From assembly GCA_021810815.1 (NCBI GenBank), contig JAJZHR010000230.1, positions 1 through 5,082 on the forward strand: a stretch of DNA of 5,082 nucleotides, in the 5' to 3' direction. The notes beneath the pieces are model-generated. The model saw only the letters and a list, made by a program, of their open reading frames with translations. It had not been told where the DNA came from and made no database searches. Source of the DNA: Acidobacteriota bacterium. Its GTDB lineage: Bacteria; Acidobacteriota; Terriglobia; Terriglobales; Acidobacteriaceae. Positions 1 through 5,082 of this stretch are shown here, one piece after another. The position numbers were made by a program, and so were the translations under genes. How positions within the stretch are numbered: the stretch's first letter is position 1; each line of letters starts with the position of its first letter.

Positions 1-52
1 CAGCTTATCGCGAACAGCGGGGCCGAAGAATGAGGGTGAATATCCCGTTAGC

Positions 53-508
53 CTACCGTTTTTGAGACTTGCGGCGGGCGCGAACGAAGGAAGTTACGGA
101 GAGGTAAACGAACATTGCACAGACGGAGGCAAGGGCAAGAAACTCATTGTGCTGAGGTCCGTGGACGTATTGCATTCTGCGAGCCCACGCCTGCTGGCCA
201 AAGAAGAGAGCGAAAACCCCGAAGAATACACCGACTACTTCAAGCCAGAGGGTTCGGCCAGCGTGGGCGAACGGCCCCCAGACGGCTTCACCGAATTTCC
301 GCGTGCCACGCGCGACGGCTCGGCTTTGCTGCTGGAAGGTGGGTCTATGCCGCGCAGCTGAGCTCTGCTCCAGCGGCGGGGACGCCGGGGAGTGTACCCG
401 CGCTGGAGCCTGCGCTGCGACTGGCGCAGGCTCCAGCGCCTTCGAAAGCGCCTTCCCCGCGAGGCGCGCTCCGATGCCGACGCCGCGTCCAAGGCGAACA
501 TAGTTCAT
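53..508 (-). CDS. Small two-helix membrane protein of unknown function
   Basis: I do not recognise a named family; the protein resembles short hypothetical membrane proteins I associate with Acidobacteriota. With the ATG at 508 it has 151 residues and ends at a TAG (53-55). Residues 1-70 are rich in Arg, Ala and Pro, look like a disordered cytoplasmic region, and include the Pro/Ala stretch coded by a perfect inverted repeat (about residues 24-37). A motif-like segment FGEAVWGPFAHA (72-83) precedes a hydrophobic helix at about 87-106. A second helix at about 123-142 is followed by a strongly basic tail (RARRKSQKR), so by the positive-inside rule both ends should be cytoplasmic. No signal peptide or catalytic motif is visible. 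A TTG at 532 would add eight residues. I prefer the ATG because an extended -10 element lies just upstream of it, implying a leaderless message. It is transcribed divergently from the next gene. Whether it is a gene is fairly secure; its function is unknown. Confidence 0.72.
   Translation of the reverse strand: MNYVRLGRGVGIGARLAGKALSKALEPAPVAAQAPARVHSPASPPLEQSSAARHRPTFQQQSRAVARGTRKFGEAVWGPFAHAGRTLWLEVVGVFFGVFALFFGQQAWARRMQYVHGPQHNEFLALASVCAMFVYLSVTSFVRARRKSQKR
400..439. repeat. Perfect 16-bp inverted repeat inside a coding region
   Basis: The left arm GCGCTGGAGCCTGCGC (400-415) and right arm GCGCAGGCTCCAGCGC (424-439) are exact reverse complements separated by an 8-base loop. The element lies within the minus-strand membrane protein gene and is read there as a Pro/Ala-rich linker (about residues 24-37), so it does not break the frame. 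A third partial copy, GCTCCAGCG at 367-375, is complementary to 401-409 and identical to 430-438, so a shorter 9-bp alternative stem is possible. No T-run follows on either strand, so it is not an ordinary intrinsic terminator. It may be a REP-like insertion or an mRNA structure. Confidence 0.85.
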
Positions 509-515
509 GCAGCAG

Positions 516-524
516 ATTTTAGCA
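516..524 (-). promoter_or_regulatory. Extended -10 element of the membrane protein gene
   Basis: Read on the minus strand, the sequence is TGCTAAAAT: an extended -10 TG followed one base later by TAAAAT, five of six matches to TATAAT. I see no good -35 at the usual distance, which is tolerable for an extended -10 promoter. The hexamer ends seven bases before the ATG at 508, so transcription would start at or next to the start codon. This fits the absence of a Shine-Dalgarno sequence there and suggests a leaderless mRNA. Confidence 0.42.
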
Positions 525-558
525 GCGCGCAAACTTTTCGCCGCATCCGGGAATCATA

Positions 559-586
559 TTGCCCACGCCCTGTATCAAGGAATAAT
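559..586 (+). promoter_or_regulatory. Candidate sigma-70-type promoter for the small helical protein gene
   Basis: TTGCCC (559-564) matches four of six bases of the -35 consensus, and AATAAT (581-586) matches five of six of the -10 consensus, with a 16-base spacer. Transcription would begin near 593. That would place the in-frame ATG at 585 outside the message and favour the downstream TTG at 654. Matches of this quality arise by chance, so this is tentative. Confidence 0.3.
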
Positions 587-642
587 GTGGAGCTATGAGT
601 TGGCAAAACCAGCAATCACGGCGAAGCTGAAGCGGAACCAAT

Positions 643-651
643 GGGAGGTGA
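643..651 (+). promoter_or_regulatory. Strong Shine-Dalgarno sequence supporting the TTG start at 654
   Basis: GGGAGGTGA contains GGAGGTGA, an eight-base match to the complement of the conserved 16S rRNA 3' end. GGAGG ends five bases before TTG at 654. It is the strongest ribosome-binding signal in the window and is what decides the start of this gene. The competing ATG at 585 has only AAGG four bases upstream. Confidence 0.6.
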
Positions 652-653
652 AG

Positions 654-1016
654 TTGAACCAAAAAGTGAAGGGCCTGATCCAGCGGCTTGGAGAGGCGAT
701 CCACGAGACCGTCTCCGAGTCCGAACACGTCGCCGGAGTCGTGAAGGATATCCGTGAGCAGGGGTTCGATGTGATGCTGATGCTGGAAGCCACCATTGGC
801 CTGAACGAAGTCCACGAAACCGAGTCCGCAGCCGGGAACACCCCTGCCGCCCCGGCAGGCGAGGGACCGTTCACACCGCATGACCTCAGCTTCCTGAAGT
901 CACTTCGCATCAGCATCTCAGAGAGCGAGAGCCAGCCGGAAGACAGCGCATATCCGGGATCGAGCGACGGCAGAAGCAGCACTGAAAGCGCATCCGGCGA
1001 GCAGGATGCGACGTAG
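654..1016 (+). CDS. Small helical protein with acidic Ser-rich tail, function unknown
   Basis: No named family is recognised. From the TTG at 654 the product has 120 residues, starting MNQKVKGLIQRLGEAI, and ends at a TAG (1014-1016). Residues 1-52 form a compact, probably helical module ending in the hydrophobic stretch DVMLMLEATIGL (39-50). I recall similar modules in acidobacterial hypothetical proteins, but cannot verify that. Residues 53-75 are an Ala/Pro/Gly linker. A short segment, FTPHDLSFLKSLRISIS (73-89), follows, and the tail (90-120) is acidic and Ser-rich, probably disordered. There is no signal peptide or membrane helix, so it is probably cytoplasmic. The frame is open upstream: ATG 585 would add 23 residues and ATG 507 would add 49. 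I chose TTG because of the near-perfect Shine-Dalgarno sequence just before it and because the recognisable module begins there. It is divergent from the membrane protein gene and 126 bp upstream of glgC, probably in a separate transcription unit. Confidence 0.68.
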   Translation: MNQKVKGLIQRLGEAIHETVSESEHVAGVVKDIREQGFDVMLMLEATIGLNEVHETESAAGNTPAAPAGEGPFTPHDLSFLKSLRISISESESQPEDSAYPGSSDGRSSTESASGEQDAT

Positions 1017-1025
1017 CCATAGTTG

Positions 1026-1055
1026 TGAACAGGCGTTATTCGGCTGTGGTACCAT
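1026..1055 (+). promoter_or_regulatory. Candidate glgC promoter with extended -10
   Basis: TGAACA (1026-1031) matches four of six -35 bases. TGGTACCAT (1047-1055) supplies an extended -10 TG and TACCAT, four of six matches to TATAAT. The spacer is 18 bases. The predicted transcript start near 1062 would leave a leader of about 80 bases before the glgC start. It lies right after the stop of the upstream gene, so glgC probably has its own promoter. Confidence 0.38.
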
Positions 1056-1142
1056 CTGCGGTTCGCGGGTTACCGCCCCGTCGTGCGGGGGGTGGTGGCT
1101 TACGCGAGCAAACAAGGCAAGTCCAACGAACGAGGATGCCGC

Positions 1143-2408
1143 ATGAGAGATACATTGGGAGTTCTGCTGGCTGGTGGCGCAGGCGAGCGCCTTTTCCCCT
1201 TGACACGCGACCGCGCAAAGCCTGCCGTGCCGTTCGGCGGCCAATACCGCATTATCGATATCACGCTCTCCAACTGCATCAACTCCGGCCTGCGCCGCAT
1301 TTACATCATGACGCAGTACAAGGCGCTCTCGCTGAATCGGCACATCCGCGAGGGCTGGGGTCCGGTGGTGGCCAATGAGCTCGGCGAATTCATCGAGATT
1401 CTTCCGCCCATGCAACGCGTCAGCTCAAACTGGTACATGGGCACGGCGGATGCCGTCTACCAGAACATCTACTCCATCGGTTCGGAGGAGCCGAAGCACG
1501 TGCTCATCCTCTCCGGCGACCACATCTACAAGATGAACTATGGCCGAATGCTACAGCAGCACAAGGACTCCGGCGCGGACGTGACGCTGGCGACGCTGCC
1601 CATCTCTCCCGATCAGGTATCGCAGTTCGGCGTGGTGGAAATCGGGCGCAACAGCGAAGTGATCGGCTTCGTGGAGAAACCGAAGTCCACCGACATACGC
1701 TCGCCTTTCAACCCGGAGATGGTGGACGCCTCAATGGGCATCTACATATTCAACACGGACGTGCTGCTGCCGGCGCTGATGCGCGACGCCGAAGATCCCA
1801 AGTCCAAGCACGACTTCGGGCACAACATCCTTCCCGGCATTCTGGGCCACTGCAAAATGCACGCCTTCAACTTCGTGGATGAGAACAAGCAGCGCGCCCT
1901 TTACTGGCGCGACGTGGGAACGCTCGACGCATATTACGAAGCGAACATGGACGTGGCGTCGATTACGCCGGTGTTCAACCTGTACGACGTGAGCTGGCCC
2001 ATGCGTACGCGTGTGCGGCAGTATCCTCCGGCGAAGTTCGTCTTCGGCGAGCCCGGACGAACGGGCATGGCCATCAACTCCGTTATCTCGGCCGGCTGCA
2101 TCGTCTCCGGAGCAGGTGTCCGCAACAGCGTGCTCAGCCAAAACGTGCGCGTCAACTCCTACGCGGACGTGGAGTCCAGCATCATCTTCAGCCACGTGAA
2201 CATCGGCCGCCACTGCCGCATCCGCCGCGCCATCATTGACCGCGACGTTCACATCCCCGAAGGCACCGTCATCGGCTACGACCAGAACGAGGACAAGAAG
2301 AACTACTTCGTCACCCCCAGCGGCCTAACCGTCGTCACACGCGACTACTCGCTCTACGAGGAACCCGTCTCGCCCGACTTCATGCAGGGCGAACAGCACT
2401 GGAGCTGA
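1143..2408 (+). CDS. glgC: Glucose-1-phosphate adenylyltransferase (ADP-glucose pyrophosphorylase)
   Basis: The enzyme makes ADP-glucose and pyrophosphate from ATP and glucose-1-phosphate, the committing step of bacterial glycogen synthesis, in the cytoplasm; family members act as tetramers. The ATG at 1143 has GAGGA at 1132-1136, six bases upstream, and gives 421 residues, close to the 431 of E. coli GlgC. The N-terminal nucleotidyltransferase domain (about 1-280) shows the nucleotide-binding loop GGAGERL (11-17), RAKPAVPFGG (24-33), SGDHIYK with the catalytic Asp at 126, FVEKP with the glucose-1-phosphate-binding Lys at 179, SMGIYIF (197-203), and YWRDVGT (255-261). The C-terminal left-handed beta-helix (about 310-380) has repeats such as SVISAGCIVSGAGV and carries allosteric contacts in this family. 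Asp23 aligns with E. coli Lys39, an activator-site residue, so effector preference may differ. No other glg gene is in view. A GTG at 1083 in the same frame has no ribosome-binding site. Identity is essentially certain. Confidence 0.97.
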   Translation: MRDTLGVLLAGGAGERLFPLTRDRAKPAVPFGGQYRIIDITLSNCINSGLRRIYIMTQYKALSLNRHIREGWGPVVANELGEFIEILPPMQRVSSNWYMGTADAVYQNIYSIGSEEPKHVLILSGDHIYKMNYGRMLQQHKDSGADVTLATLPISPDQVSQFGVVEIGRNSEVIGFVEKPKSTDIRSPFNPEMVDASMGIYIFNTDVLLPALMRDAEDPKSKHDFGHNILPGILGHCKMHAFNFVDENKQRALYWRDVGTLDAYYEANMDVASITPVFNLYDVSWPMRTRVRQYPPAKFVFGEPGRTGMAINSVISAGCIVSGAGVRNSVLSQNVRVNSYADVESSIIFSHVNIGRHCRIRRAIIDRDVHIPEGTVIGYDQNEDKKNYFVTPSGLTVVTRDYSLYEEPVSPDFMQGEQHWS

Positions 2409-2431
2409 GATCCATCCAGACAGTGGAAACA

Positions 2432-2467
2432 AAAATGCCTCAAAGGCCTTAAGCCCTGAGGCATTTT
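2432..2467. terminator. Bidirectional intrinsic terminator between glgC and gyrA
   Basis: AAAATGCCTCA (2432-2442) and TGAGGCATTTT (2457-2467) are exact reverse complements, giving an 11-bp stem around a 14-base loop; GGC and GCC inside the loop could extend pairing. On the plus strand the stem ends in TTTT followed by CATTTTC, and on the minus strand it ends in a T-run (complement of 2431-2435) followed by GTTT. It lies 23 bases after the glgC stop and 19 bases after the gyrA stop on the opposite strand, so it can serve both convergent genes. Confidence 0.85.
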
Positions 2468-2486
2468 CATTTTCATCACCACTGCC

Positions 2487-5082
2487 CTACTGCAGCAACG
2501 TCCCGTTTTCTGCTTCGGCCTTTGCTTCTTCGGGCGGGATGACGACGGCGGCTGCTACCTTGTCTTCGGGCTCGAGGTTGACGAGTTTGACGCCCTGGGT
2601 GGAGCGACCGGCTGCGCGGATGGTTTTGGTGTCGATACGGATGATTTTTCCGTACTGGCTGATGACCATCAGTTCGCTGGTCTCATCAACGAGTTGAATG
2701 CTGGAGACCTTGCCGTTGCGGGAGGTGGTCTTGACGTTGATGACGCCCTTGCCTCCACGCGTCTGCAGACGATACTCGTCCACATCGGTGCGCTTTCCGA
2801 AACCATTCTCGGTGACAGAGAGGATGAGGCAAGGAGTAATCTCCGCTCCTTCTTCTCTGCGGGCCTCCCGAGCAGCATCGCTCGGGGTGGCAGCGCAACC
2901 GACCAGGTAATCGCCCTTCTTCAGGTCCATGCCGCGAACACCGTAAGCAGGCCGTCCCATCGAGCGAACATCGTTCTCGTCGAAGCGGATGGCAGCTCCC
3001 TCGTGCGTTGCGAGGAAGACGATCTGCTTGCCGTCGGTGAGGCGAGCGGCGATCAAATCGTCGTCCTTATCGATGCCGATGGCGATGATGCCGCGCGCCA
3101 TCACATTGCTGAAGTCCTTCAGCGGCGTGCGCTTCACCGTTCCATTCCTGGTCGCGAAGAAGATGAAGCGACCCTCTTCCGTCAGGTCGCGGACGCCGAG
3201 GATGGTGCGCACCGTCTCTCCCGGCTGTAGGTCGAGGAGACTGGCGAAGGCCTTGCCCTTGCCCGCAGCGCCGATGTCGGGGATGTTGTACACCTTCAGC
3301 CAGTAGACGCGGCCCTTGTTGGTGAAGCAGAGCAGGTACGCGTGCGTGGAGTTGATGATGAGCTGCGAGACGAAGTCCTCCTCGCGCGTCTTCATACCCA
3401 GGCGGCCGGTTCCACCGCGACGCTGCTGGCGGTAGATGGAGATGGGCGTCCGCTTCAGGTAGCCGGTGTGCGAGATGGTAACGGCGACCTGCTCATCCGC
3501 AATCAGGTCCTCCATCTGCAACTCGGCCGTCTCGTCCAGAATCTGCGTGCGACGGGCGTCGCCGTACTTGTCGCGAACGTCCTCCAACTCCTTCACGATC
3601 ACCTTGCGCAGCTTCTTCTCGCTGGCGAGGATGGACTCGTACTCGGTGATATTTTCGCGGACTCCGCCAAGCTCCTTCAGGAGCTCGTCGATCGAAAGCT
3701 GCGTGAGGCGGTAGAGCTGCAGTTCAAGGATGGCGTCGATCTGGCGATAGCTGAGGATCAGCGTCGGCTCCATCGCGTTGCTCATGTCGATGCCGTACTT
3801 GGACGCGTCCAGCGTGACGCCGGAGAGTTCACTGCCCTGCAGCCGGATGGACTTGCCGGAGAAGTAGGTGAACAGGTTCTGGCGAGCGTCCGCACGGGAA
3901 GACGACCCGCGAATGATCTTGATGACCGAGTCCAGATGGTCGAGGGCGATCTGGTAGCCGAGCAGGATGTGCTCGCGGTCGCGCGCCTTCTGCAGCAGGA
4001 AGGCGGTGCGGCGGCGGACGACCTCGACGCGGTGGTCGAGGAAGTGGCGGATGGCCGCAGCCAAGCCAAGCTCCTTCGGCTGGCCATTGACCACGGCCAG
4101 GAAGATCATGCTGAAGCTCTCCTGCATCTGGGTGTTCTTATAGAGCTGGTTGAGCACGATCTGCGGCTCGGAGCCGCGCTTCAGCTCGATGACGATGCGC
4201 ATGCCGTCGCGGTCGCTCTCATCGCGCACATCGGAGATTTCGTCGATGACCTTGTCGTTGACCAGCTCGGCGATGCGCTCAATCAGCTTCGCCTTGTTCA
4301 CCTGGTAGGGAATCTCGTTGACGATGATGGCCTGGCGCCCCTGCGTGATGTTCTCGATGGCGCACTTGGCACGCATCAGGAAGCGTCCTCGGCCATTGGT
4401 GTACGCCGCCGCGATGCCGCTGCGGCCATAGATGAAGCCGCCGGTGGGGAAGTCCGGCCCCTGCACATGCTTCAGCACTTCCAGCAGGCCTGCCTCGGGA
4501 TTGTTGATCAACTCGATCGCAGCGTTGACTACCTCGGTCAGGTTGTGCGGAGGGATGTTCGTCGCCATGCCGACAGCGATGCCGCTGGATCCATTGACGA
4601 TCAAGTTGGGAATGCGCGCCGGAAGCACGGTCGGCTCCATGGTCGACTCGTCGTAGTTCGGCGTGAAGTCCACCGTGTCCAAGTCAATATCCGCCAGCAT
4701 CTCACCAGCGATGCGCGTCATGCGGCTCTCGGTATAACGCATCGCCGCAGGCGGATCTCCATCGACCGAGCCAAAGTTCCCCTGCCCATCGATCATTGGG
4801 TACCGCAGGCTGAAGGGCTGCGCCAAACGCACCATCGTGTCGTAAATGGAGGCGTCGCCGTGGGGATGGTACACACCCATCGCGTAACCAACCACCTTCG
4901 CGCTTTTGTTGTACTTCTTATTAAATTGCAGCCCCATCTCGTGCATCGCAAACAGTACGCGCCGATGCACCGGCTTCAAACCGTCGCGAATGTCCGGCAG
5001 AGCGCGCCCGATGATCACCGACATCGAATAGTCAAGGTAGGAGCGGCGCATCTCCTCTTCGATATTGATAGGAATGAAGTTG
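2487..5082 (-). CDS. gyrA: DNA gyrase subunit A (5' end outside the window)
   Basis: GyrA is the DNA-cleaving subunit of the A2B2 gyrase that introduces negative supercoils using ATP. The frame stays open to the right edge: residues NFIPINIEEE precede the Met at 5049-5051, and this segment is typical of GyrA just after the start, so a short N-terminus is missing. About 864 residues are visible. Numbering from that Met, the winged-helix region has HPHGDASIYD (62-71) and AAMRYTE with catalytic Tyr106 (E. coli Tyr122). The tower and coiled-coil arm follow to about 500, with an extra segment at about 394-432. The C-terminal beta-pinwheel (about 515-835) carries a GyrA box QRRGGTG (543-549), which points to gyrase rather than topoisomerase IV ParC, and a degenerate later copy, TRGGKG (764-769). 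The tail is short and charged. Ala67 occupies the E. coli Ser83 quinolone position. The gene converges on glgC and shares its terminator; its promoter is not in view. There is no frameshift or internal stop. Confidence 0.97.
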   Translation of the reverse strand, partial: NFIPINIEEEMRRSYLDYSMSVIIGRALPDIRDGLKPVHRRVLFAMHEMGLQFNKKYNKSAKVVGYAMGVYHPHGDASIYDTMVRLAQPFSLRYPMIDGQGNFGSVDGDPPAAMRYTESRMTRIAGEMLADIDLDTVDFTPNYDESTMEPTVLPARIPNLIVNGSSGIAVGMATNIPPHNLTEVVNAAIELINNPEAGLLEVLKHVQGPDFPTGGFIYGRSGIAAAYTNGRGRFLMRAKCAIENITQGRQAIIVNEIPYQVNKAKLIERIAELVNDKVIDEISDVRDESDRDGMRIVIELKRGSEPQIVLNQLYKNTQMQESFSMIFLAVVNGQPKELGLAAAIRHFLDHRVEVVRRRTAFLLQKARDREHILLGYQIALDHLDSVIKIIRGSSSRADARQNLFTYFSGKSIRLQGSELSGVTLDASKYGIDMSNAMEPTLILSYRQIDAILELQLYRLTQLSIDELLKELGGVRENITEYESILASEKKLRKVIVKELEDVRDKYGDARRTQILDETAELQMEDLIADEQVAVTISHTGYLKRTPISIYRQQRRGGTGRLGMKTREEDFVSQLIINSTHAYLLCFTNKGRVYWLKVYNIPDIGAAGKGKAFASLLDLQPGETVRTILGVRDLTEEGRFIFFATRNGTVKRTPLKDFSNVMARGIIAIGIDKDDDLIAARLTDGKQIVFLATHEGAAIRFDENDVRSMGRPAYGVRGMDLKKGDYLVGCAATPSDAAREARREEGAEITPCLILSVTENGFGKRTDVDEYRLQTRGGKGVINVKTTSRNGKVSSIQLVDETSELMVISQYGKIIRIDTKTIRAAGRSTQGVKLVNLEPEDKVAAAVVIPPEEAKAEAENGTLLQ

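Noticed and set aside
1..33. Possible C-terminal end of a plus-strand gene (ten open codons, QLIANSGAEE, then TGA).
   Set aside because: Ten open codons at a window edge are expected by chance, and nothing in them is recognisable.
62..522. Plus-strand open frames opposite the membrane protein gene.
   Set aside because: They are Arg/Pro/Ser-rich with no hydrophobic or domain pattern, whereas the minus strand encodes two clear membrane helices and a basic tail.
1076..1090. Short hairpin CCCCG-TCGTG-CGGGG in the presumed glgC leader, considered as a regulatory RNA structure.
   Set aside because: Only five base pairs, no T-run, and pairing breaks beyond the arms; too weak to call a riboswitch or attenuator.
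1083..1142. Upstream GTG start extending GlgC by 20 residues.
   Set aside because: No ribosome-binding site precedes it, the extra residues do not resemble the family, and ATG 1143 has GAGGA at good spacing.
918..1415. Minus-strand open frame of 165 codons across the gap before glgC.
   Set aside because: It spans the end of one gene, a candidate promoter and the conserved glgC start, and its product has no recognisable feature.
1731..2252. Minus-strand open frame of 173 codons opposite glgC.
   Set aside because: Its product is Val/His/Ala/Asp-rich with no domain and lies wholly opposite a strongly conserved gene; it is a GC-rich shadow.
2694..3230. Plus-strand open frame of 178 codons opposite gyrA.
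   Set aside because: It is antisense to conserved GyrA pinwheel coding sequence, with no recognisable domain.
5049..5051. The Met at 5051 as the gyrA start.
   Set aside because: The frame continues upstream as NFIPINIEEE, a segment typical of GyrA, so this Met is internal.

Overview
The window is GC-rich bacterial DNA with a chromosomal housekeeping character. By family resemblance (the GyrA sequence, and two small hypothetical proteins of a kind I associate with that group) the best guess is a member of the Acidobacteriota, perhaps of the Terriglobia. This is inference from memory of the families, not a search. I see no tRNA, rRNA, CRISPR array, insertion sequence, or sign of phage or plasmid content.

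Layout from left to right. (1) A minus-strand gene (53-508) encodes a small protein with an Arg/Ala/Pro-rich N-terminal half, two membrane segments and a very basic tail. Its coding sequence contains a perfect 16-bp inverted repeat (400-439). (2) Divergent from it, a plus-strand gene (called here 654-1016) encodes a small soluble helical protein with an acidic, Ser-rich tail. A 145-bp region between the two starts holds candidate promoters for both, and the minus-strand mRNA may be leaderless. (3) After a 126-bp gap with a candidate promoter comes complete glgC (1143-2408), ADP-glucose pyrophosphorylase, the committing and usually allosterically controlled step of bacterial glycogen synthesis. 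(4) A hairpin with T-rich flanks on both strands (2432-2467) lies between the convergent ends of glgC and gyrA and looks like a shared bidirectional terminator. (5) gyrA, DNA gyrase subunit A, fills the rest on the minus strand (2487-5082). Its start codon lies beyond the right edge.

glgC and gyrA are not functionally linked. They are convergent and simply share a terminator. The two small proteins have no assignable function, and their divergent arrangement is the only contextual hint. I did not find a convincing new multi-gene system. The most unusual items are the in-gene perfect hairpin with a competing third copy, the probable leaderless start, the probable TTG start behind a near-perfect Shine-Dalgarno sequence, and some residue-level departures in GlgC (Asp where E. 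coli has activator-site Lys39) and GyrA (Ala at quinolone position 83, Thr in the GyrA box).
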